A stretch of 64,000 bases of DNA from Nocardiopsis mwathae (GTDB lineage Bacteria; Actinomycetota; Actinomycetes; Streptosporangiales; Streptosporangiaceae). A model generated the notes under the pieces. That model was not told the origin of the DNA. It was given only the letters and a program-made list of their open reading frames with translations, and ran no database searches. The stretch's first letter is position 1, and the number at the start of each line of letters is the position of its first letter. The stretch is from assembly GCF_014201195.1 (NCBI RefSeq), contig NZ_JACHDS010000001.1, positions 2,418,001 through 2,482,000 on the forward strand. Direction: 5' to 3'. The translations under genes and the position numbers were made by a program. Below, in pieces: positions 59,038-64,000 of this stretch.

Positions 59038-59559
59038 TCAGTCGCGCCGGGTGAGCCCGTCCCCCTCGCCCTCGCCGGTACCGGGCTCGTCGTCCTCGAC
59101 GATGCGGCCCGGAACGACCCGGCCGGTACCCGGACGCTGCCCGGGAACGTGTTCGCCGCCCGGCGCGAAGGTGCCGTCGACGGTCACGCCCATCCGGCGG
59201 ATCCTGCGCTCCGCCCATGCGACGAAGGCCCAGCGCAGCGCGGGCCGGGTGAACGGCAGCGCGAGCACGGCGCCCACCGCGCCGGTGATGAACCCGGGGG
59301 TGACCAGCAGGATGCCGCCGACCATCACCATCAGCATGTCCAGCAGCCCGCCCTGCGGCGCCTTGCCCGTGCGCATGGCCTCATCGGCGTCACGGTAGGC
59401 CTTGGTCCCCGCCCCGCGCAGCGCCAGCACGCCCGAAACGCTCAGCAGGAACAGCGCGGCGATCGTCCACGGCACACCGATCTGCGACCCGACCAGGATC
59501 ATCAGCCAGATCTCCAGGAAGGGCAGCGCCATCAGCGCGAGAACGATCAGCAGCGGCAT
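59038..59559 (-). CDS. fxsA: FxsA-family membrane protein
   Basis: A 173-residue protein of the FxsA (suppressor of F exclusion of phage T7) family. Three or four hydrophobic segments are present: PLLIVLALMALPFLEIWLMI, WTIAALFLLSVSGVLALRG, and GGLLDMLMVMVGGILLVTPG with the family LLLxPGFIT motif. The polar C-terminal tail of about 45 residues is acidic at the end. GAGGAAGG sits 5 bases before the ATG. It follows lnt on the same strand with a 90-base gap. Confidence 0.88.
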   Translation of the reverse strand: MPLLIVLALMALPFLEIWLMILVGSQIGVPWTIAALFLLSVSGVLALRGAGTKAYRDADEAMRTGKAPQGGLLDMLMVMVGGILLVTPGFITGAVGAVLALPFTRPALRWAFVAWAERRIRRMGVTVDGTFAPGGEHVPGQRPGTGRVVPGRIVEDDEPGTGEGEGDGLTRRD

Positions 59560-59649
59560 GGGTACCTTCCTCGACAGCACACGGTTCCCTCGCCACAACG
59601 TCCCGTCCCGCGGGATCGTTCCCACCACGGAGTCCCGGGCCCCGCGGTC

Positions 59650-61341
59650 TCACCGGGTGTCGGAGGCGGTCCCGTCCCGCTCCCCGCCGTGGCCGCGGGC
59701 GCGACCGCGGGCGCGGCGCGCACCGACCGCCGCGGCGATCACCGCGGCCGCCGCGATGGCGCTCAGCACCGCCTCGGGCAGCGCGCCGAGCCGGGCCGCC
59801 GGGGTGAGTCCCGACATCGCCGTGAGCTCCGCCACGTGCACGGCCGGCGCGTTCTCCGGCGAGCGGTAGGTGACGGTGCCGTCGGGCTCGACCACGGCGC
59901 TGATACCGCTGGTCGAGGCGACCACCGCGGGCCGCCCGTGCTCGACGGCGCGCAGCTGGGTGATGGCCAGCTGCTGGTCGGACTGGCCGGTGAAGTTGTA
60001 GTTGGCGTTGTTGGTGGGGACCGCGATGATCTGGCCCCCGGCCTCCACCGCCTCGCGCACCGGCCGGTCGAAGGCGACGTCGAAACAGATGGCGGTGGCC
60101 AGCGTGGTGCCGCCCAGCGCCACCGCGCCCGGCTCGGTGCCGGGGACCGCGTCGCTGCCGATCTTCTCCAGCCGGGAGATGAACCCGGTGAAGAAGTCGC
60201 GGTAGGGGATGTACTCGCCGAAGGGGACGAGGAAGCGCTTGGTGTAGTAGTCGCCGGGCCCGTCCTCGGGGTCCCACACCACGCTGCGGATCTCGCGCTT
60301 GGCGCCGTCGTCGTAGAAGCGTGTCAGCCCGAAGAGCAGGGGCGCGTCGACGTCCTGGGCGGCCGCGGAGATGAGTGCGGCGGCCCGGGGGTCGTTGTAG
60401 ACGTCGATGTCGGCGGAGTTCTCAGGGAGGATCACCAGGTCGGGCTGGTCGACCTCGCCCGCGCGCACCCGGCGGGCGAGTTCGTGCACGCCGTCGACGT
60501 GGTTCTGCAGCACCTGCATGCGCTCGCCGAGGATGTCCATGGTGCCCACACGCGGGACGTTGCCCTGGACGAGCGCCACGGTCGCGGTGTGGTCGCGGGC
60601 GGGGGCACCGACCATCGGGGCGGCCATGCCCGCGGCGCCGATGGCGAGTGCCGCGGCCAGCCCCGCCGCCAAAGGCGGGACGGCGCGCCACGGCCCGCCC
60701 TCCCGGCGGGCGCGCGCGGCGCGCAGGAGCCCGGCCAGCAGGACCGTTCCGGCCAGCGCCACCATGAACGTCACCAGCGCCGAGGAGCCCCATGCGGCGT
60801 ACCCGCTGAAGGGGGTGTCGGGCTGGGCGAAGGCGAGTTTGCCCCAGGGGAAGCCGCCCAGGGGGAACCGGGCGCGCACCGCCTCCTGCAGCACCCACAG
60901 CGCGGCGGTCCACACCGGCCAGGCGCGCAGCCGGGCCGCGCAGGCGATCCCCATGGCCATGGGGATGTAGTACGCGGTCTCGGCGGCGGCGATCAGCAGC
61001 CAGACGTCGGTGCCGAAGACGTCCTGCCACTTGATGAGCGGGACCATCAGCGACGCGCCGGACAGCAGGCCGAGCCAGGCGGCACGGCGCATCCGCACGC
61101 CGAGGACGGCGAGTGTCAGCAGCGCGGCGCTGAACGGCCCCAGCCACCACAGTCCGTAGGGCGGGAGGGCGAGCAGCTGGGCCAGTCCGGACCCCACCGC
61201 GGCCAGTATGCGCACGGCGAGGCGGATGCGGTCCCGGTGTGCGGTGGCCCGCGCACCTCCGGCGTCCCCGGCCCGTCCTGTGTCGGACTCCGCCGGTTCC
61301 TGCCGGATGCCCTCAGCCACCACGCGGCTCGCCCTCTCCAC
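59650..61341 (-). CDS. lnt: Apolipoprotein N-acyltransferase
   Basis: A 563-residue membrane enzyme that N-acylates the lipid-modified cysteine of lipoproteins. Six to seven N-terminal helices include LAQLLALPPYGLWWLGP and GGFPWGKLAFAQ. The outward nitrilase domain carries the triad: Glu in LVILPENSADI, Lys in DYYTKRFLVPFGEYIP and Cys in ATAICFDVAFD. A final helix precedes an Arg-rich tail. GTG at 61341 has little ribosome site; GTG at 61323, with GGAGAGGG upstream, is as likely and would shorten it by 6 residues. Confidence 0.93.
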   Translation of the reverse strand: MERASRVVAEGIRQEPAESDTGRAGDAGGARATAHRDRIRLAVRILAAVGSGLAQLLALPPYGLWWLGPFSAALLTLAVLGVRMRRAAWLGLLSGASLMVPLIKWQDVFGTDVWLLIAAAETAYYIPMAMGIACAARLRAWPVWTAALWVLQEAVRARFPLGGFPWGKLAFAQPDTPFSGYAAWGSSALVTFMVALAGTVLLAGLLRAARARREGGPWRAVPPLAAGLAAALAIGAAGMAAPMVGAPARDHTATVALVQGNVPRVGTMDILGERMQVLQNHVDGVHELARRVRAGEVDQPDLVILPENSADIDVYNDPRAAALISAAAQDVDAPLLFGLTRFYDDGAKREIRSVVWDPEDGPGDYYTKRFLVPFGEYIPYRDFFTGFISRLEKIGSDAVPGTEPGAVALGGTTLATAICFDVAFDRPVREAVEAGGQIIAVPTNNANYNFTGQSDQQLAITQLRAVEHGRPAVVASTSGISAVVEPDGTVTYRSPENAPAVHVAELTAMSGLTPAARLGALPEAVLSAIAAAAVIAAAVGARRARGRARGHGGERDGTASDTR

Positions 61342-61360
61342 CTACGTGTAAGGGGGACGC

Positions 61361-61451
61361 GGAAAAGGCCCGGGACCACCCTTCGGACCGGATCCGTCTC
61401 GTCGGCGGCGAGCGCGGAGACCGTTGTCTACTGGATGTCCGGGCCTTTTCC
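61361..61451. repeat. Long-range inverted repeat with internal stem
   Basis: GGAAAAGGCCCGG (61361-61373) pairs perfectly with CCGGGCCTTTTCC (61439-61451) across 65 bases. Inside, GTCTC (61396-61400) faces GAGAC (61417-61421). This could be a 91-base structured leader of lnt, a small RNA, or two opposed terminators. Confidence 0.5.
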
Positions 61452-61545
61452 GGGTCCAACCCCCCGCCCGGTCGCGGAACCCCGATTCCCGCCGAACCTC
61501 CGACCGCACCTGGTGCGTGGTGCGACGTCCGGTAAGACGAGAAGC

Positions 61546-61577
61546 GGACCGGTCGACCGGTCCGTCCAGTGCTGGAC
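61546..61577. promoter_or_regulatory. Two adjacent palindromes, possible operators
   Basis: GGACCGGTCGACCGGTCC (61546-61563) is an 18-bp perfect palindrome and is directly followed by GTCCAG-TG-CTGGAC (61564-61577). They lie about 480 bases upstream of the ATPase gene and 205 upstream of lnt. Confidence 0.45.
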
Positions 61578-62060
61578 TGGTCAGTAGATTACCCAGACTC
61601 CCGGCCCTCCGCTGCAACCCCCGCTGCCCGTGTCGGGCCTCGGTCCGCGCCCGCGGGCGCGAAGACCGGGCATTGCCGCCCAAGGCCGTCGAGCGCACGA
61701 AGTGACTGGAATCGGATAACCGCCGACAGGCTAACGCACCTGCCGAATCCGTGCCAGTCCAGCCGCTCCGCCCCTTGTACGAGCAGTGTATTCACCGTGG
61801 TAGGGGGACGCCGACCGGGCGGCGGGTCACCGCGCGGCCGGGGACCGCGGGAACCTCCGACGCCTCGGCCCCCACCTCCCCCGCGATCGGCATATCTCAC
61901 ATCATGGAACCTGGATGATCGAAATCCTGCAAACTCTCGACAGAAGATGCCCGTTTGGTGTTCACTTGAAGCAGCGATTCGAAAAGAATCGATCATCAAC
62001 GCGAAGCAGCCGCTCGTTCCGGGCCTCCGGGCGGGCCACGAGCACGGGAGATGGTCGCCC

Positions 62061-63281
62061 ATGGCGAAGATCGTCCTCGACGGCGTCGACAAGGTGTACT
62101 CGGGCAACGTCAAGGCCGTCGACGATCTCAACCTGGAGATCGACGACGGCGAGTTCATGGTCCTGGTCGGCCCGTCCGGCTGCGGCAAGTCCACCGCGCT
62201 GCGGATGATCGCCGGGCTGGAGGAGATCACCGACGGCGACCTGCACATCGGCGACCAGGTGGTCAACGACCTCCCGCCCAAGGACCGGGACATCGCCATG
62301 GTCTTCCAGAACTACGCGCTCTACCCGCACATGACGGTCGAGCAGAACCTCGCCTTCGGCCTGAAGCTGCGCAAGATCCCCAAGCCCGAGATCAAGCAGC
62401 GGGTCGACCAGGCCGCCGCCATGCTCGGGCTGGAGCCCTACCTCAAGCGCAAGCCCGCCGCGCTCTCCGGCGGCCAGCGCCAGCGCGTCGCGATGGGCCG
62501 GGCCATCGTCCGCGAACCCCAGGCCTTCCTGATGGACGAGCCGCTGTCCAACCTGGATGCCAAGCTCCGCGTCCAGATGCGGGCCTCCCTCAACCAGCTG
62601 CACGAGCGCCTGGGTGTGACCACCGTCTACGTCACCCACGACCAGGTCGAGGCGATGACGCTGGGCGACCGCGTCGCCGTGCTGCGCGACGGCCGCCTCC
62701 AGCAGGTCGACACCCCCAAGAACCTCTTCGACAACCCCGTCAACCTGTTCGTCGCCGGGTTCATCGGCTCACCCGCCATGAACTTCGTCCTGGCCGAGCT
62801 GCAGCAGGACGGCGACGGCGCGCAGCTGAAGTTCGCCGACCACACGCTGCCCGTGCCGCCCGCCGAGCTCGACGCCCGCCAGGGCCTGCGCGATTACCTG
62901 GGCCGCCAGATCATCCTCGGGCTGCGCCCCTCCGACTTCGAGGACGAGGCGATCTCCTCGCACGGTTCCGCGGCGATGACCGTCACCGCCGACGTCACCG
63001 AGGAGCTCGGCACCGAGATCAACGTCATCTTCACCGTGAACGCGCCGCCCGTGCAGCACGAGGACGCCGCGGCGCTGGCCGCCGACGCGGCCGGGGACGG
63101 TGAGGAGGCCGAGTCGGCCGCGCTGCCGCTGGGCGGGGACAAGACGCTGTTCACCGCCCGGGTCAGCCCGCGCAGCGGGGTCCGCCCCGGCCAGGCGGCC
63201 ACGCTCAGCGTCGACGTCACCCAACTGCACTACTTCGACCGGGAGAGCGGGCTGGCCATCGGCCACCCCGCCAACCGCTGA
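62061..63281 (+). CDS. MsiK/UgpC-type ATPase for sugar ABC importers
   Basis: A 406-residue ABC ATPase of the MalK/MsiK class. Walker A is [10 protein letters not shown]-loop [16 protein letters not shown], signature [14 protein letters not shown], Walker [16 protein letters not shown] and switch His [12 protein letters not shown]. The C-terminal regulatory domain (about residues 240-406) has the FIGSPAMNF and GLRPSDFED landmarks plus an Ala/Asp-rich insert near residue 340. In Streptomyces one MsiK energises many sugar importers. It could serve the polyol permeases at 2593-4448 and the alpha-glucoside-type permease at the right edge, both of which lack an adjacent ATPase in view. Confidence 0.9.
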   Translation: MAKIVLDGVDKVYSGNVKAVDDLNLEIDDGEFMVLVGPSGCGKSTALRMIAGLEEITDGDLHIGDQVVNDLPPKDRDIAMVFQNYALYPHMTVEQNLAFGLKLRKIPKPEIKQRVDQAAAMLGLEPYLKRKPAALSGGQRQRVAMGRAIVREPQAFLMDEPLSNLDAKLRVQMRASLNQLHERLGVTTVYVTHDQVEAMTLGDRVAVLRDGRLQQVDTPKNLFDNPVNLFVAGFIGSPAMNFVLAELQQDGDGAQLKFADHTLPVPPAELDARQGLRDYLGRQIILGLRPSDFEDEAISSHGSAAMTVTADVTEELGTEINVIFTVNAPPVQHEDAAALAADAAGDGEEAESAALPLGGDKTLFTARVSPRSGVRPGQAATLSVDVTQLHYFDRESGLAIGHPANR

Positions 63282-63371
63282 GCCCGTCCCCACACGTACC
63301 GCCCGGCCCGGTAGGGTGCGCCGCCGCGTCCCGCCGGGCCGCGCCGTTCGCGCGCGGGGACGGGGCCGGCG

Positions 63372-64000
63372 CTATTTGACCGCGCCGGCCATGACGCCCT
63401 GCACGAAGTAGCGCTGGAAGGCGAAGAACACCACCAGGGGCACCACCATGGACAGGAACGCCCCGGAGGAGATGACGTCGATGTTGGCGCCGAACTGCCG
63501 CATCTCCGACTGCAGGGCCACGGTCATCGGCTGGTTGGCCGCGTCGGCGAACACCAGCGCCACCAGCAGGTCGTTCCACACCCACAGGAACTGGAAGATC
63601 CCCAGCGACGCGATGGCGGGGCCGCCCAGCGGGAGGATCACCCGGCGGAAGACGGTCAGCTCCCGGCCGCCGTCCATCCGGGCCGCCTCCAGCAGGTCAC
63701 GCGGGATCGCGGCGAAAAAGTTGCGCAGCAGGAAGATGGCGAAGGGCAGCCCGAACCCCACGTGGAACAGCACCACGCCGGCGATCGAGCCGTAGATCCC
63801 CAGCGGGCCGTACACCTGCGCGATGGGGATCAGCGCCACCTGCAGCGGCACCACCAGCAGCCCGACCACGCCCAGGAAGAGCCAGTCACGGCCGGGGAAC
63901 TCCATCCACGCGAACGCGTAGGCGGCCAGCGACGCGATCACCACGATCAGCACCGTGGCCGGGACCGTGATGAGGATCGTGTTGAAGAACGAGCCGACGA
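63372..64000 (-). CDS. Alpha-glucoside-type sugar ABC permease, MalG family (partial)
   Basis: The C-terminal 209 codons of a MalG/AglG-like permease are visible; the frame is still open at the right edge, reading VGSFFNTILITVPAT into the first visible helices. The EAA loop is EAARMDGGRELTVFRRVILP, followed by FLWVWNDLLVALVFA, and the C-terminus is FFAFQRYFVQGVMAGAVK, most like alpha-glucoside AglG permeases. It is convergent with the ATPase gene. The binding protein and partner permease would lie beyond the window. Confidence 0.88.
   Translation of the reverse strand, partial: VGSFFNTILITVPATVLIVVIASLAAYAFAWMEFPGRDWLFLGVVGLLVVPLQVALIPIAQVYGPLGIYGSIAGVVLFHVGFGLPFAIFLLRNFFAAIPRDLLEAARMDGGRELTVFRRVILPLGGPAIASLGIFQFLWVWNDLLVALVFADAANQPMTVALQSEMRQFGANIDVISSGAFLSMVVPLVVFFAFQRYFVQGVMAGAVK

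Larger units (their letters stand above)
61342..62060. other. 719-base divergent intergenic region with several inverted repeats
   Basis: No gene is apparent between lnt and the ATPase gene. It holds a nested inverted repeat (61361-61451), an 18-bp palindrome followed by a second one (61546-61577) and CGATTC-GAAAA-GAATCG (61975-61991). The stretch 61900-62000 is clearly less G/C-rich and probably contains the promoter of the ATPase gene, but I could not choose a -35/-10 pair. Confidence 0.5.

Noticed and set aside
63282-63371. Terminator between the MsiK-like gene and the right-edge permease gene
   Set aside because: The arms around CGTCCCGC and GCGGGGACG differ by one base and the rest does not pair cleanly, so I did not list it.
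1-64000. CRISPR arrays, tRNA or rRNA genes, insertion sequences, prophage or attachment sites
   Set aside because: I saw no regularly spaced repeats, no transposase or integrase reading frame, and no recognisable RNA gene. A tRNAscan or Rfam search would be needed to exclude small RNAs fully.

Overview
The window is very G+C-rich DNA whose coding regions show the strong third-position G/C bias of a high-GC actinomycete. Several genes are actinobacterial markers: rbpA (57562-57945), an Rv3235-family gene, a Ddn-type F420-linked nitroreductase-like protein, an AfsR/SARP-like BTAD regulator, an MsiK-type shared sugar ATPase and the treZ/treY trehalose pair. The gene set would suit a Streptosporangiales member such as the Nocardiopsaceae, but that assignment is inference from gene content; no rRNA or other phylogenetic marker lies here. 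I see no tRNA, rRNA, CRISPR array, insertion sequence or prophage. It looks like an ordinary chromosomal stretch made of many short operons, with a few accessory modules.

Layout. 0-4.5 kb: a polyol/sugar import and oxidation operon (zinc dehydrogenase, lipoprotein binding protein, two permeases, no ATPase) divergent from a regulator cut by the window edge. 4.5-6.8 kb: a divergent arsenic-type pair, an FAD oxidoreductase facing an ArsR-GNAT fusion, with three copies of one inverted repeat between them. 6.8-17.6 kb: housekeeping and metabolic genes (nitronate monooxygenase, threonine/serine dehydratase, flavin reductase, ALDH7-type aldehyde dehydrogenase, DUF4184 membrane protein, a peptidase C15-like protein with Ser in place of the catalytic Cys, a DesK/NarL-type two-component system). 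17.6-20.4 kb: an ABC-F ribosome-protection ATPase followed by a Vat-type acetyltransferase behind a long leader. 20.4-23.9 kb: a complete ECF transporter (S-T-A1-A2).

23.9-31 kb: a lipoprotein polysaccharide deacetylase, an alpha/beta hydrolase, an orphan GvpL/GvpF protein, a GntR regulator, fdhD, and a FadR-type regulator overlapping a DNA glycosylase gene. 31-35 kb: a fumarylacetoacetate-hydrolase-family gene in one operon with lutABC, which suggests a route from a diketo-deoxy sugar acid to lactate and then pyruvate. 35-43 kb: acyl desaturase, aldo/keto reductase, treZ-rlmA-treY and aroQ. 43-51.3 kb: pstS, a family 2 glycosyltransferase, the Rv3235-family gene, a glycerophosphodiesterase next to an Atg22/UMF1-type transporter, and a secreted S37 tripeptidyl aminopeptidase. 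51.7-56.8 kb: a BTAD-NB-ARC-TPR regulator and a DHA2-type exporter separated by a 26-bp perfect hairpin and three 12-bp direct repeats at 21-22-bp spacing. 56.8-64 kb: Ddn-like protein, rbpA behind an exact sigma-R type promoter (GGAAT-N18-GTT), HAD-IIA phosphatase, fxsA, lnt, the MsiK-like ATPase, and the start of an alpha-glucoside-type permease gene running off the window.

The best candidates for something new are regulatory. They are the three identical ATCGA-N6-TCGAT operators in the arsenic module, the helical-phase repeats beside the BTAD regulator, and the possible attenuator in front of the ABC-F/Vat operon. All motif positions were read by eye from the sequence; no alignment or folding program was run.
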